From NCBI GenBank assembly GCA_003212655.1, contig QCPF01000001.1:56745-120744 (forward strand): 64,000 bases of DNA, written 5' to 3'. The notes under the pieces are model-generated. The model made no database searches. It saw only the letters and a list, made by a program, of their open reading frames with translations, and was not told the DNA's origin. A program made the translations under genes and the position numbers. This DNA comes from Prochlorococcus sp. AG-436-D21. GTDB taxonomy: Bacteria; Cyanobacteriota; Cyanobacteriia; PCC-6307; Cyanobiaceae. Shown here piece by piece: positions 1-9,813 of the stretch; within the stretch, counting starts at the first letter, position 1, and each line of letters begins with the position of its first letter.

Positions 1-2
1 TG

Positions 3-371
3 TGTACAAAAAATAATAATGAACTTGGATTGTCAAATGGGGATATCGGAGTAATCATAGGTTTAAAAAATAAAAGAAAATATCTTTTTAGAAAATTTAA
101 TGATAACAATGAAGAAATTGTCACATTAATTGATCCATCTAATTTAGAAAATGTTGTACCAGCAATAGCTATTACTATACATAAATCTCAAGGAAGTGAA
201 TCTGAAAAAGTAAACATTTTGTGGTCCCAAAATTATAGAAGAAATCAATATGCTGTAAAAGAAAAAAAAGATAAACAAAATATCTTTTGCAGAGATAATT
301 TTGAAAGAAGGTTATTTTATACTGCTGTTACAAGAGCGAAAAAATCTTTAAATATATTTTATTTAAATTAA
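3..371 (+). CDS. recD: RecD-type SF1 DNA helicase, C-terminal fragment
   Basis: The reading frame is open to the left edge of the window, so only the last 122 residues or so are present and the true start lies upstream. The fragment has a UvrD/RecD C-terminal helicase domain: LSNGDIGVI near the beginning, then AITIHKSQGSE (motif V region) and FYTAVTRAKKSL (motif VI, with the arginine finger). This pattern is typical of exodeoxyribonuclease V alpha subunits, which act with RecB and RecC in double-strand break processing. RecD2-like helicases share the same end, so the exact subfamily cannot be fixed from this piece. Confidence 0.8.
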   Translation, partial: CTKNNNELGLSNGDIGVIIGLKNKRKYLFRKFNDNNEEIVTLIDPSNLENVVPAIAITIHKSQGSESEKVNILWSQNYRRNQYAVKEKKDKQNIFCRDNFERRLFYTAVTRAKKSLNIFYLN

Positions 372-477
372 ATTTTATTTTTTAGAAATTAGTAATATTT
401 TAACCCCGAGATGTTAGATTAATAATTCGGCTCTGTAAGGCTAATCAACAATTTAAGTCAATTTAGATATTTGTTGG

Positions 478-504
478 ATGCCTAATCAGAAGATTATTAG
501 GCAT
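478..504 (+). promoter_or_regulatory. Hairpin in the leader of the DEAD-box helicase gene
   Basis: A perfect 9-bp inverted repeat (ATGCCTAAT at 478-486, ATTAGGCAT at 496-504) encloses a 9-nt loop and ends 5 nt before the helicase ATG at 510. It covers the place where a ribosome binding site would sit. There is no T-tract after it, so it is not an intrinsic terminator. A translational control role is inference only. Confidence 0.55.
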
Positions 505-509
505 TTAAA

Positions 510-2291
510 ATGGCTTTAAAAAAAGATAGTAAATCTCTTGGTAGTGAGCAGGAAAATTCTCAGAATGAAGATTCTTCCCTACTAGAGTTCAAGAACTTAG
601 ATAACAAAAAAGAAATTGAATCTCAACTATTAGAAGTATCGAAAGGAGATGATAATGAGAATGGATTTCTCGATTTTGGGTTTAATCAATCGATCTTAAA
701 CTCGTTAAAAAATAAAGGATATAAAAATCCAACTCCCATCCAAAAAGCTGCAATTCCCGAACTAATGTTAGGCAGGGATTTACTAGGCCAAGCACAAACA
801 GGAACAGGAAAGACTGCAGCTTTCGCATTACCATTAATAGAAAAACTAACAGATAACAAAGAATTAAATGCCAAGGTTTTAGTAATGACTCCTACAAGAG
901 AATTAGCAACTCAAGTGGCAGAATCTTTTAAAAGTTATAGTTCTGAATCTAGCAATTTTAAGACGGTTGCAATATATGGAGGTACCGACTATCGAAATCA
1001 AATTTCTGCATTAAAAAGAAAAGTTGACGTAGTAGTTGGGACCCCAGGCCGAATAATGGATCATATAAGGCAGGGGACTTTTAAAATTAAAGATATAAAT
1101 TGTCTTGTTTTAGATGAGGCAGATGAAATGTTAAATATGGGTTTTCTTGAGGATATTGAATGGATAATAGATCAACTTCCAGAAAATAAGCAGATGGTAT
1201 TGTTTTCAGCAACAATGCCTAGTGAGATAAAAAACATAGCAAAAAAATATCTAAATGATCCCGCCGAAATATTAATCAAAAGTGTCAAAAAAGAAACTCA
1301 ATTAATTTCGCAAAAATTTCTATATGTACAAAGGCATCATAAGTTAGATGCTTTAAAAAGAATACTAGAACTTAATAAGGAGGGAGTAATTATTTTTGTT
1401 AGGACAAAACTACTTACTACTTCAATAGCTGAAGCTTTAGAGAATTCAGGTCATACTGTGGCAGTGCTTAATGGAGATATACCTCAAAATCAAAGAGAAA
1501 ATACTGTAGATAGATTGAAAAAAGGATTTATTAATATCCTTGTTGCAACTGATGTCGCAGCTAGAGGATTAGATGTTGAGAGGATAAAACTTGTTGTTAA
1601 TTACGATTTTCCTTTTGACAAGGAAACATATACTCATAGAATTGGAAGAACTGGAAGGGCAGGCAGATCAGGAGAAGCAATTTTATTTGTTAATCAAAGA
1701 GAAAAACATTTTCTAAGAAACTTAGAAAACTCAACAAGAACTAAGATTGAAGAAATTAATATACCAAGTAATAAAATAATAAATGAAAAAAGGATGGAGA
1801 AACTTATAGATAATGTTAATGAGAGTTCTTTAGCTAAAGATGAAAATGAAGAAAATAAAGCTTTGATTATTGATGTACTTGATAATTTAAAAGATAAATA
1901 CTCTATGGATGACTCAAATATTGCAATGGCGGCGATTAATTTAGTAATAGGTAATAAATCATTTTTTGTTAATGAAGATGATTCTTGGATTAATAAACAA
2001 AATAATACTGATCGCAATAGATCAAATAGAAATAGTAATAATCGTATGAGAAATTCAAATAGAAGAAATAATTATCAAAATGATTCTTTTGAAACCTATA
2101 AATTTAACTTTGGTAAATTTGATGGGGTTAGAGTTGCAAATATCATATCCTCAATCTGTAATTCAACTAATATAAATGGTAGATCCATAGGTAAGATCCA
2201 GATTTTTAATGATTACAGTTTGGTAGATTTACCAAGAGATCTGCATAGAGAAACTAAAAATAAATTAAAAAAAATTAAAGTCAGAAACTAG
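510..2291 (+). CDS. deaD: ATP-dependent DEAD-box RNA helicase with DbpA-type C-terminal domain (CsdA/DeaD family)
   Basis: The 593-residue protein has all core motifs in order: Q-motif PTPIQ (about 74-78), Walker A AQTGTGKT (95-102), PTREL (128-132), DEAD (202-205), SAT (233-235) and HRIGRTGRAGR near 375. An acidic, low-complexity N-terminus precedes the core. After the helicase core come an Asn/Arg-rich linker (about 500-525) and a C-terminal segment with GVRVANIIS and IGKIQIFNDYSLVDLP, which matches the DbpA RNA-binding domain. Such enzymes unwind structured RNA in ribosome assembly and mRNA decay and are often cold- or redox-induced in cyanobacteria. The upstream hairpin may regulate it. 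The ATG at 510 is the only start compatible with the acidic N-terminus. Confidence 0.93.
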   Translation: MALKKDSKSLGSEQENSQNEDSSLLEFKNLDNKKEIESQLLEVSKGDDNENGFLDFGFNQSILNSLKNKGYKNPTPIQKAAIPELMLGRDLLGQAQTGTGKTAAFALPLIEKLTDNKELNAKVLVMTPTRELATQVAESFKSYSSESSNFKTVAIYGGTDYRNQISALKRKVDVVVGTPGRIMDHIRQGTFKIKDINCLVLDEADEMLNMGFLEDIEWIIDQLPENKQMVLFSATMPSEIKNIAKKYLNDPAEILIKSVKKETQLISQKFLYVQRHHKLDALKRILELNKEGVIIFVRTKLLTTSIAEALENSGHTVAVLNGDIPQNQRENTVDRLKKGFINILVATDVAARGLDVERIKLVVNYDFPFDKETYTHRIGRTGRAGRSGEAILFVNQREKHFLRNLENSTRTKIEEINIPSNKIINEKRMEKLIDNVNESSLAKDENEENKALIIDVLDNLKDKYSMDDSNIAMAAINLVIGNKSFFVNEDDSWINKQNNTDRNRSNRNSNNRMRNSNRRNNYQNDSFETYKFNFGKFDGVRVANIISSICNSTNINGRSIGKIQIFNDYSLVDLPRDLHRETKNKLKKIKVRN

Positions 2292-2300
2292 GTATAAAGA

Positions 2301-2594
2301 ATGAAAGCTAGCGAATATAGATTATTTATTTTTGTGAATCTGATAATCCTATTCAACTCTTTTAATAGTTATTATTTAGCTCAAATTAAACAAGATTCAA
2401 TCATAAAATTATTTTGTCTTCAGAGTGTCAAAGAGGAGATGTTGAAAGCAGAAATAGTATATAGTAAGGAAATTGCGAAAGAAACTTGTGATTGTTACTA
2501 CGAAGAATTTACACAAACTGCAAGTCATCAAGAGGCAAAAAGAAAATGTAAATTAGAAACTAAAGAAAATTTAAATAATAATAGAAAAATTTAA
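2301..2594 (+). CDS. Small unknown protein with N-terminal hydrophobic segment
   Basis: I do not recognise this 97-residue protein. Residues 9-27 are hydrophobic and look like a signal peptide or membrane anchor; the rest is charged, with Cys residues in ETCDCYYEEF and KRKCK that could pair or bind metal. It lies 9 bp after the helicase stop and 10 bp before the ABC exporter ATG, so it is probably co-transcribed with both. Its position between two conserved genes and its intact frame support it as real, but no function can be inferred. Confidence 0.65.
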   Translation: MKASEYRLFIFVNLIILFNSFNSYYLAQIKQDSIIKLFCLQSVKEEMLKAEIVYSKEIAKETCDCYYEEFTQTASHQEAKRKCKLETKENLNNNRKI

Positions 2595-2604
2595 TAGTTA
2601 TTAT

Positions 2605-4377
2605 ATGAGTTCTAAGAACAACCAAAATCCAATAATTAGACTTTATTTAAATCTGATTGAAGAAAGAAGGTTACTATTTTTTGCTTTTCTTAGTTCCATT
2701 ATTAACAAAATATTAGATTTAGCTCCCCCTGTAATAATTGGTCTTGCAGTTGATATCGTTGTAAAAGAACAGAATTCATGGATTGCTGGTTTTGGGATAA
2801 AAGAAGTACCAGCACAATTGATTTTTCTTGCATTTGCTTCAGGAATAGTTTGGTCTGGAGAATCCTCCTTTGAATATTTATATTCGATTTTATGGAGAAA
2901 TTTGGCTCAGCTATCGCAACATAAATTAAGAATAAAAGCTTATGAGCATATCCAGGAATTAGATATGGATTTTTTTGAAAATGATAATACTGGAAGGCTA
3001 TTATCTATTTTGAATGATGATATAAATCAACTCGAGAGATTTCTAGACCAAGGGGCGAATCAGATTATTCAATTATTTATAACTGTTTTAATAATTGGGG
3101 GCACAATGATTTTTGTCGCTCCAAAAATTGCTTTATTTGCTTTCTTTCCTATTCCAATAATATTTTTAGGATCAATTAAATTTCAAAGGAAGCTTGCTCC
3201 AAAATATAGAGATGTTAGAAATAAAGCTGGACTCTTGGCATCAAGACTAAATAATAATTTAAGTGGAATTCTAACCATAAAAAGTTTTACTAAAGAAAAA
3301 TGGGAACTAAATAGATTAAATAAAGAAAGTCTCGATTATCAAAGAAGTAATAAGGCTGCAATAAAATTATCTTCTGCTTTTATCCCTCTTATAAGATTTG
3401 CAATCTTATTTGCTTTTATAGCTATTCTATTAATTGGAGGTTTCCAAACTTGGAACAATGCACTTGATGTAGGAACTTATAGTTTTTTAGTGTTTATTAC
3501 ACAAAGACTATTATGGCCTTTAACTACTTTGGGGCATGTTTTAGATGATTTTCAGAGATCTATGGCTTCAATAGATAGAGTAATTGATCTCATAGATACC
3601 CCTATAAAAATAAAAGATGGAAAAATAAAAATTGAACCTAAAGATATCAAAGGTGAAATTATTTTTAATAATGTAAATTTTAATTATCCTGGACGAGATT
3701 TAACTTTAAAAAACATAAATTTCAAAATTGAAAATAACTCCACATTAGGAATTGTTGGTTTAACAGGTTCCGGGAAAAGTACAATAATAAAATTACTTCT
3801 TAGGATTTATGATAGTAAAAATGGGTCAATAACCTTGGATGGGGTTTCTATTAAAGAAATAAATTTGAGGGATTTAAGAAAGTGTATTTCTTTAGTAAGT
3901 CAAGAAACTTATCTATTTCATGGCAGTGTACAAGAAAATATTGCTTATGGCTCAATCAACCCAAGTCTTAAAGATATCATTAAAGCTTCAAAGATTGCGG
4001 AAGCTCATAAATTTATTGAACAATTACCAGATGGTTATAAAACTATAGTGGGGGAAAGAGGCCAAAGGCTCTCAGGTGGACAACGTCAAAGAATTGCTTT
4101 GGCGAGAGCTGTTTTAAAGGATGCTCCAATATTAATATTAGATGAAGCTACAGCCTCAGTTGATAATGAAACAGAGGCTTTAATTCAAAAATCATTATCT
4201 AAAATCACCAAAGAAAGAACAACAATAGTAATAGCGCATAGATTAAGCACCATAAAAAATGCGGATAATATTGTTGTTATTGATAAAGGTAAAATAGTTG
4301 AAAGCGGAAAACATGAAAATCTATTAGATCAGAATAAAATATATGCTGATTTATGGAACGTTCAAGTAGGAATTTAG
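2605..4377 (+). CDS. ABC exporter, fused permease and ATPase (MsbA/multidrug type)
   Basis: A 590-residue half-transporter. The N-terminal half carries about six membrane segments of the ABC exporter type (for example FFAFLSSIINKILDLAPPV and FAILFAFIAILLIGG). The C-terminal half has Walker A GLTGSGKST (about 386), the signature LSGGQRQR (about 488), Walker B ILILDEAT (about 509) and the H-loop IAHRLST. It should work as a homodimer in the inner membrane, exporting a lipid, peptide or small hydrophobic compound; the substrate is not evident. It follows the small unknown gene closely and converges with the CyanoP gene, 15 bp away. Confidence 0.9.
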   Translation: MSSKNNQNPIIRLYLNLIEERRLLFFAFLSSIINKILDLAPPVIIGLAVDIVVKEQNSWIAGFGIKEVPAQLIFLAFASGIVWSGESSFEYLYSILWRNLAQLSQHKLRIKAYEHIQELDMDFFENDNTGRLLSILNDDINQLERFLDQGANQIIQLFITVLIIGGTMIFVAPKIALFAFFPIPIIFLGSIKFQRKLAPKYRDVRNKAGLLASRLNNNLSGILTIKSFTKEKWELNRLNKESLDYQRSNKAAIKLSSAFIPLIRFAILFAFIAILLIGGFQTWNNALDVGTYSFLVFITQRLLWPLTTLGHVLDDFQRSMASIDRVIDLIDTPIKIKDGKIKIEPKDIKGEIIFNNVNFNYPGRDLTLKNINFKIENNSTLGIVGLTGSGKSTIIKLLLRIYDSKNGSITLDGVSIKEINLRDLRKCISLVSQETYLFHGSVQENIAYGSINPSLKDIIKASKIAEAHKFIEQLPDGYKTIVGERGQRLSGGQRQRIALARAVLKDAPILILDEATASVDNETEALIQKSLSKITKERTTIVIAHRLSTIKNADNIVVIDKGKIVESGKHENLLDQNKIYADLWNVQVGI

Positions 4378-4392
4378 TATGAAATTTCTAAA

Positions 4393-4950
4393 CTATATTA
4401 AAAAATTAAATGATTCAATTACATTGCTAAACATACCGTCAACTTTATTCCATCTCTCTTCATTTGTTCCCACAGCGAAAGTGTAAAGTGTTCCTCTATC
4501 AATTACGACAGTAGCTAATTCGTGTCTGGCCTGGTCATTTAGATTTAGTTCATACTCTAAATCATAGAATATATGATTCGAGGAATCCCTCTTGTTAGCA
4601 TTAATTAGCTTTACCTCTCTACCTGAACCTTCGGGAGCAATAACTTTATCAATTAATGTTTGACCTACTTCACTTGGGCTTCCTAATTGCTCTAATTGAA
4701 TCTCTTTATTTACATCAGAAATAACTAAACTTAAGGTCTCATTACTATTTATTAGATCATGATAAATAATTTCAGGACCTCCATCGACTTTTACTCTAGT
4801 CCATCCTGTTGGATACAAAAAGGCATATCTTCCATCTGGACTTTGATAAGCTTCTAATCCTGCATTTAGTCCGCCACTACAAGCACTCAGTGTTAAACAC
4901 AAAAAAATCAAAAATAAATATTTGAAAGGGTTAAATTTAATATTTTTCAT
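4393..4950 (-). CDS. psbP: Photosystem II PsbP-like lipoprotein (CyanoP)
   Basis: This 185-residue lipoprotein has a lysine-containing N-terminus, a hydrophobic stretch and a lipobox LSAC, so Cys24 is the likely lipidated residue. The mature part starts with GLEAYQSPDGRYAFLYPTGW and continues with the PsbP fold signature, including DLINSNETLSLVISDV and the C-terminal WNKVDGMFSNVIESF. CyanoP binds the lumenal side of photosystem II, especially during assembly. It is transcribed alone on the minus strand, diverging from recR over 82 bp that must hold both promoters. Confidence 0.93.
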   Translation of the reverse strand: MKNIKFNPFKYLFLIFLCLTLSACSGGLNAGLEAYQSPDGRYAFLYPTGWTRVKVDGGPEIIYHDLINSNETLSLVISDVNKEIQLEQLGSPSEVGQTLIDKVIAPEGSGREVKLINANKRDSSNHIFYDLEYELNLNDQARHELATVVIDRGTLYTFAVGTNEERWNKVDGMFSNVIESFNFLI

Positions 4951-5032
4951 TTTGTTTGAAATTACTAACTAAAAACATAATAAGACATTAAAAGCAAACA
5001 ATTATGGCATTTCAGAATTTTGCGTCTAAATT

Positions 5033-5653
5033 ATGCCTAGAAATAGTTTAATTTTGATTACTTATACCAAACCGCTTTCAAAATTAATTGGTCATTTTGA
5101 GAAATTCCCAGGGATTGGTCCAAGAACAGCGCAACGATTAGCCCTGTTTATTTTGAAACAACCTGAAAATACAATAAGAGATTTTTCAAAAGCTCTGTTA
5201 GAAGCACATAGTAATGTTGGTCGTTGTAAAAAATGTTTTAATTTGACTTCAGAAGATGAATGTGAAATTTGTAAAAATACTGAAAGAAATCAAAAATTAA
5301 TCTGTGTAGTAGCAGAAACTAAAGATTTGCTTGCTTTGGAGCGCGCTAGAGAATTTAAAGGTGTTTACCATGTTATTGGTGGTTTAATATCCCCAATGGA
5401 TTCTGTTGGCCCCGAACTCTTGGAAATAAGAAGTTTGGTAGAAAGAGTTAGTAAATCTGAAATAGATGAGATCATATTGGCATTGACCCCCAGCGTTGAG
5501 GGAGATACAACAAGCCTTTATATAGGAAAATTGTTAGCTCCTTTTACTAAAGTTACAAGGATTGCATATGGCCTCCCAATGGGCAGTGAACTTGAATATG
5601 TGGATGAAGTTACACTTGCAAGGGCGTTAGAAGGAAGAACAAAACTAAATTAG
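5033..5653 (+). CDS. recR: Recombination mediator RecR
   Basis: The 206-residue frame has the RecR layout: an N-terminal helix-hairpin-helix ([18 protein letters not shown]), a four-Cys zinc finger ([16 protein letters not shown]) and a Toprim domain with [13 protein letters not shown], ending in [15 protein letters not shown]. RecR acts with RecO and RecF to load RecA on gapped DNA. The ATG at 5033 adds seven residues; a TTG at 5054 would give the family-like start [11 protein letters not shown] and 199 residues, and may be the real start. lipA follows after only 3 bp, suggesting co-transcription. Confidence 0.93.
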   Translation: MPRNSLILITYTKPLSKLIGHFEKFPGIGPRTAQRLALFILKQPENTIRDFSKALLEAHSNVGRCKKCFNLTSEDECEICKNTERNQKLICVVAETKDLLALERAREFKGVYHVIGGLISPMDSVGPELLEIRSLVERVSKSEIDEIILALTPSVEGDTTSLYIGKLLAPFTKVTRIAYGLPMGSELEYVDEVTLARALEGRTKLN

Positions 5654-5656
5654 ATA

Positions 5657-6556
5657 ATGAGAGAAAATAATCTAATCAAGAAAGAAAAAATTTTAAGACT
5701 TCCCTCTTGGATTAAATTTCCTATTAGTAAAGCTTCAGAATTCGAAAGAATACAAACACTTATCAAAAAATCAAATATTCATACTATTTGTGAAGAAGCA
5801 AGATGTCCAAATAGAGCAGAATGTTATGCCTCAGGAACAGCCACTTTCTTGCTGGGTGGATCGATATGTTCTCGTTCATGTGCTTTTTGTCAGGTAAATA
5901 AAGGTAGACCTAGTTCTATCAATATCAATGAATGCACTCAAGTAGCTGAAGCAGTGAAAGTACTAAATTTGAAATATGTTGTTTTAACATCTGTAGCTAG
6001 AGACGATCTCCCTGATCATGGTGCAAATTTATTTATATCTACAATTGATGAGATTAGAAAATTTGATTCAACAATTGAAATAGAGGTTTTAACTCCTGAT
6101 TTATGGGGTGGGGGCAAAAATTTTGATGAAACTAATAACCTTCAGACTCAGAGATTGAAGATGATTTTAGAAAAAGATCCAATATGCTTTAATCATAATC
6201 TTGAAACTGTTGAAAGACTGCAAAAAGAAGTTAGGAGGGGTGCAAATTACAAAAAATCTCTAAGTTTACTAAAAAAGTCAAAAGATATTGCTCCTCATAT
6301 TCAAACTAAATCAGGCATTATGTTAGGTCTTGGGGAAACATTGGATGAAATAAAAAATACAATTTATGATCTTAAAAAAATAGACTGTGATCAAATTACA
6401 ATTGGCCAATATTTAAGGCCCTCATTCAATCATTTGGCAGTTAAGAAATACTGGGATCCATCAGAGTTTGAATATTTACATCGATTCTCTAAGGAATTAG
6501 GATTCAAAAAAGTATCTTCTGGCCCTTTAGTTAGAAGTAGTTATCATGCTGGTTAA
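5657..6556 (+). CDS. lipA: Lipoyl synthase
   Basis: This 299-residue radical SAM enzyme inserts two sulfurs into octanoyl groups on lipoyl-domain proteins such as those of pyruvate dehydrogenase and the glycine cleavage system. Two iron-sulfur cluster motifs are visible: the auxiliary cluster CEEARCPNRAEC and the radical SAM CSRSCAFC. GLGETLDEI and the ending GPLVRSSYHA are family hallmarks. It follows recR by 3 bp. Its TAA stop overlaps by 4 bp the stop of the convergent gene at 6553. Confidence 0.97.
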   Translation: MRENNLIKKEKILRLPSWIKFPISKASEFERIQTLIKKSNIHTICEEARCPNRAECYASGTATFLLGGSICSRSCAFCQVNKGRPSSININECTQVAEAVKVLNLKYVVLTSVARDDLPDHGANLFISTIDEIRKFDSTIEIEVLTPDLWGGGKNFDETNNLQTQRLKMILEKDPICFNHNLETVERLQKEVRRGANYKKSLSLLKKSKDIAPHIQTKSGIMLGLGETLDEIKNTIYDLKKIDCDQITIGQYLRPSFNHLAVKKYWDPSEFEYLHRFSKELGFKKVSSGPLVRSSYHAG

Positions 6557-7053
6557 ATTTCTTCAATTGAAGAGAGTTTCTTTTCAAGTTTTTTCAATAA
6601 GGAAATACATTCCCCGTTCATAAGTGTACCTGCACCTCCCCAAACCAATCTTAATAATAGATCTACTGGGCTAGAACCAACTTCTTTTACAATTTTGAAT
6701 CCTATTAACTTGAAATATCTTACAAGTTTTTTACTATATCCTTCACTATCAAAAATAGCTAAAAGTCTTACTTTGTTGCTTGATTTTTTTTCAATTGCCC
6801 AAGCCATAGTTGTTGCCCATATTAATTCCGAAACAAAAGCAGGAGCTTTACTAAGTATTCTTAATGTATCAAGCTGAATACCTTGTTTATTTAAAAAAGT
6901 CCAACCTTTCATTTCACCCCAAATCTTGATTATGTTATCTTTCTGTTCTGCTATAACGATTCTAAAGAAACATAATCCGAGAGTTTCTCTAACTTGAATT
7001 TTAATTAATAATCCAAGGGTATTTGCTAATTTTTCTAATTCTTCAACTTTCAT
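6553..7053 (-). CDS. Conserved cyanobacterial protein of unknown function
   Basis: A 166-residue soluble protein that I cannot assign to a named family. The centre (RLLAIFDSEGYSKKLVRYFK, then IGFKIVKEVG) has a rhythm reminiscent of a GNAT acetyltransferase, followed by the Gly-rich LVWGGAGTLMNGEC, but no catalytic residue can be pointed out. It is the last gene of the lysA-to-trhO minus-strand run, 11 bp after trhO, and overlaps lipA tail to tail by 4 bp. Confidence 0.75.
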   Translation of the reverse strand: MKVEELEKLANTLGLLIKIQVRETLGLCFFRIVIAEQKDNIIKIWGEMKGWTFLNKQGIQLDTLRILSKAPAFVSELIWATTMAWAIEKKSSNKVRLLAIFDSEGYSKKLVRYFKLIGFKIVKEVGSSPVDLLLRLVWGGAGTLMNGECISLLKKLEKKLSSIEEI

Positions 7054-7064
7054 GATTTTGAAAA

Positions 7065-7997
7065 TTAGTCCTTATAGATTTTTTGATTTTCCCCTTTTAA
7101 TCTTTCGATTTGTTTTTGTCTTTCTTCAAACCTTTTCCTATCATCGTCACTGAACTGTTCTATGCAGAAATGACATTGGATACCCTTTCTATATTCTTTT
7201 CTTTTTTGATCTTCAATTGAAATTGGCATTCCGCATGCATGACAAATCGAGTAGGAGCCTTTTTCTAATTCGTGATTTAAAGCAACTCTTTTATCAAAAA
7301 CATAACATTCACCTTCAAATAAATTTTCTTCTTCTGGTATGTCATCAAGGTATTGAAGGATGCCTCCTTTAAGGTGATAAATATTTTTATAACCTTTCTT
7401 TTTGAGTAAACTTGTAGCTTTTTCACATCGGATACCTCCGGTACAAAACATTGCTATATTTGTAGATTCTTTATTTTCCAAATGGCTATCTAAATGATCG
7501 TCTACCCACCTGGGGAATTCGCTAAAATTTCTCGTATTTGGATTTATAGAATTCTGAAATGTTCCTATAGAAACCTCATAATGGTTTCTGGTATCAATGA
7601 CTATTGTATTTTGATTTTTGATTAACTTATTCCAATTTGCTGAGTCAATATAAGTCCCATTATCTTGTAAAGGGTTTATTTTATTGAGACCCATGGTAAC
7701 TATTTCTTTCTTAATTTTTATTTTTAATTTTTTGAAGACTTTCTTTTTTGAAAAGTTTACTTTTACATTCAAATTTCTATTTCCTGAATATTTATTAATT
7801 AAATTGATAACAATATCAATTACATTTTTTTCAGCACAAATAGTGCCATTAATTCCTTCACTTGCAAAAATTAATAAGCCTGAAAGATCGTTTTCATCTT
7901 CAATTTCTAATAACTTATTTTTGAGATCTAGAATTAAGTTTTCTTGAAATGGGAAGAAAGAATAAAGAGAAACTATTTTATAATTTTTGCCTTTCAT
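7065..7997 (-). CDS. trhO: tRNA uridine(34) hydroxylase, rhodanese-like (TrhO/YceA)
   Basis: The 310-residue protein has an N-terminal YceA/UPF0176 domain ([16 protein letters not shown]), a central rhodanese domain with the active-site loop [10 protein letters not shown] and a C-terminal Cys-rich part (CHACGMPI and CHFC). TrhO performs prephenate-independent 5-hydroxylation of U34 in tRNAs reading NNU/NNC-type boxes. The start overlaps the bioB stop by 4 bp (ATGA), which implies translational coupling. The charged C-terminus ([18 protein letters not shown]) is typical of the long form. Confidence 0.9.
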   Translation of the reverse strand: MKGKNYKIVSLYSFFPFQENLILDLKNKLLEIEDENDLSGLLIFASEGINGTICAEKNVIDIVINLINKYSGNRNLNVKVNFSKKKVFKKLKIKIKKEIVTMGLNKINPLQDNGTYIDSANWNKLIKNQNTIVIDTRNHYEVSIGTFQNSINPNTRNFSEFPRWVDDHLDSHLENKESTNIAMFCTGGIRCEKATSLLKKKGYKNIYHLKGGILQYLDDIPEEENLFEGECYVFDKRVALNHELEKGSYSICHACGMPISIEDQKRKEYRKGIQCHFCIEQFSDDDRKRFEERQKQIERLKGENQKIYKD

Positions 7998-9001
7998 AGA
8001 GAAGAAAATGTTTTTTCACAAGTTTCAAAATCTTTGTTAAATGTTACTCCAACCTCTTTGAGAAGTTTTCTGTCTGATTGAAAAGATGGATTTGTAGTTG
8101 TGAGTAATTCATCTCCATAAAAAATTGAATTTGCCCCACATTGAAAACATAAAATTTGGGCTTCTTTTGAAAGCTTTTCACGCCCCGCACTTAATCTTAT
8201 TTTGCTTTTAGGCATAAGAATTCTCGCTGTAGCTATCATCCTTACCATTTCAATAGAATCAATTTCTTGATTATCTTCTAGACCTGTACCTTCGATAGCT
8301 ACTAATGAGTTTATAGGAACACTTTCAGGGTGCGGATTCATGTTTGAAAGCACTTCCAAAAGAGATGCTCTATCGCCATTGGTTTCTCCCAAACCTATTA
8401 TCCCTCCACAACAAACATTTATTCCTGCATTTCTTACTCTTTTGATAGTATCCAGCCTGTCTTGATAAGTTCTAGTTGTAATAATATTTTTATAATGCTC
8501 AGGACTAGTATCAAGATTGTGGTTATAGGCAGTTAAACCTGCATCAGCCAGTCTGGAAGCTTGTTGTTCTGTAAGCATCCCTGCAGTAACGCATGCTTCC
8601 ATTCCTAAATTTCTTACACCACTAACCATCTCTAACATTGCATTAAATGATTTCCCATCTCTTATTTCTCTCCATGCCCAACCCATACAAAACCTATCTG
8701 CACCTTCATTTTTTGCTATTTGAGCTCTTGCTAAAACCTCTTCAACTTGAAATTGTGGATGACTTTTGATTTCGCTGGCACTATAAATTGATTGACTACA
8801 GTACGAACAATTTTCCTCACATCCGCCAGTTTTTACGCTGAACAATGATGCTAATTGAATGTTGTATTGGTTAAATTTTCTGTGAATTATTTGTGATCGC
8901 CACATTAAATCAATTAGAGGCATATTTAGTATTTCCAATATCTCCTCTTTATTCCAATCAAACCTAATTTCTTTTAATAACTGATTATTAGAATTAGCCA
9001 T
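7994..9001 (-). CDS. bioB: Biotin synthase
   Basis: A radical SAM enzyme of 335 residues that converts dethiobiotin to biotin. The cluster motif [11 protein letters not shown] is present, as are [22 protein letters not shown] and [11 protein letters not shown]. The C-terminal [26 protein letters not shown] includes residues near the [2Fe-2S] sulfur donor. It lies 5 bp downstream of uppS and overlaps trhO by 4 bp, inside a minus-strand operon. Other biotin genes are not in the window. Confidence 0.96.
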   Translation of the reverse strand: MANSNNQLLKEIRFDWNKEEILEILNMPLIDLMWRSQIIHRKFNQYNIQLASLFSVKTGGCEENCSYCSQSIYSASEIKSHPQFQVEEVLARAQIAKNEGADRFCMGWAWREIRDGKSFNAMLEMVSGVRNLGMEACVTAGMLTEQQASRLADAGLTAYNHNLDTSPEHYKNIITTRTYQDRLDTIKRVRNAGINVCCGGIIGLGETNGDRASLLEVLSNMNPHPESVPINSLVAIEGTGLEDNQEIDSIEMVRMIATARILMPKSKIRLSAGREKLSKEAQILCFQCGANSIFYGDELLTTTNPSFQSDRKLLKEVGVTFNKDFETCEKTFSSL

Positions 9002-9006
9002 TTTTG

Positions 9007-9810
9007 TTAGGATGAATATTGGGAATCTTCAAAAGATTCATTTGGTAATGATTCTATACCGCCGAAACGTCTATTTCTTGATTGGTAATCAATTATTGCT
9101 TTAAGAAATTCATGCTCGTTGAACTCTGGCCAAAGTATGTCAGATATATAAATTTCTGAATATGCTAGTTGCCATAATAAAAAATTACTGATCCTTTTTT
9201 CGCCACTAGTTCTTATTAGTAATTCTGGATCCCTAATACCTCCAGTTAATAGCTCTGAATTGAATAATTCTTCATTAATTTCGCTTGGTTTTATTTCCCC
9301 AGTAGAAGATTTTAATGCTAGTTCTTTTGCAACTTTTACTATTTCTTGTCTACCTCCGTAATTAACACAAACATTGAATAAAAATTTATTGTTGTTTTTA
9401 GTAAGTGATTCTGAACTAGAGATAATTTCTTTTAAATTCTTTGGGAAAGGAGTTAAATCTCCAATAAATTTTATTTTTGTTGATTCTTCATGTATCTCTT
9501 TAATTTCGTTTTTTAAAACTTCACTAAAAAGATTTATGAGAAAATCAACTTCTTTTGTTGGTCTTGTCCAATTCTCAGTTGAAAAAGCATAAACAGTAAT
9601 TACTTTACAACCTAATTTTTTTGCAGCTTTGAGAATTTTTTTTAAAACTTTAACGCCCTGTTTATGTCCAAATGATCGGGGCAAACCTTTCCTAGTTGCC
9701 CACCTTCCATTGCCGTCCATAATTATTGCTACATGTTTGGGCAATTTTTGCTTATCTATTTTCATTAATAAGTCACTAAATTTATGGTCTATTACTTTTT
9801 CTAAACTCAT
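9007..9810 (-). CDS. uppS: Isoprenyl (undecaprenyl) diphosphate synthase
   Basis: This 267-residue cis-prenyltransferase has [11 protein letters not shown] (the catalytic Asp and diphosphate-binding loop), [10 protein letters not shown] and the C-terminal [18 protein letters not shown] and WPEF motifs. It makes the C55 lipid carrier used for peptidoglycan and other surface polymers. It sits 3 bp after the diadenylate cyclase gene, so the two are very likely translated from one message. Confidence 0.95.
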   Translation of the reverse strand: MSLEKVIDHKFSDLLMKIDKQKLPKHVAIIMDGNGRWATRKGLPRSFGHKQGVKVLKKILKAAKKLGCKVITVYAFSTENWTRPTKEVDFLINLFSEVLKNEIKEIHEESTKIKFIGDLTPFPKNLKEIISSSESLTKNNNKFLFNVCVNYGGRQEIVKVAKELALKSSTGEIKPSEINEELFNSELLTGGIRDPELLIRTSGEKRISNFLLWQLAYSEIYISDILWPEFNEHEFLKAIIDYQSRNRRFGGIESLPNESFEDSQYSS

Positions 9811-9813
9811 AAG

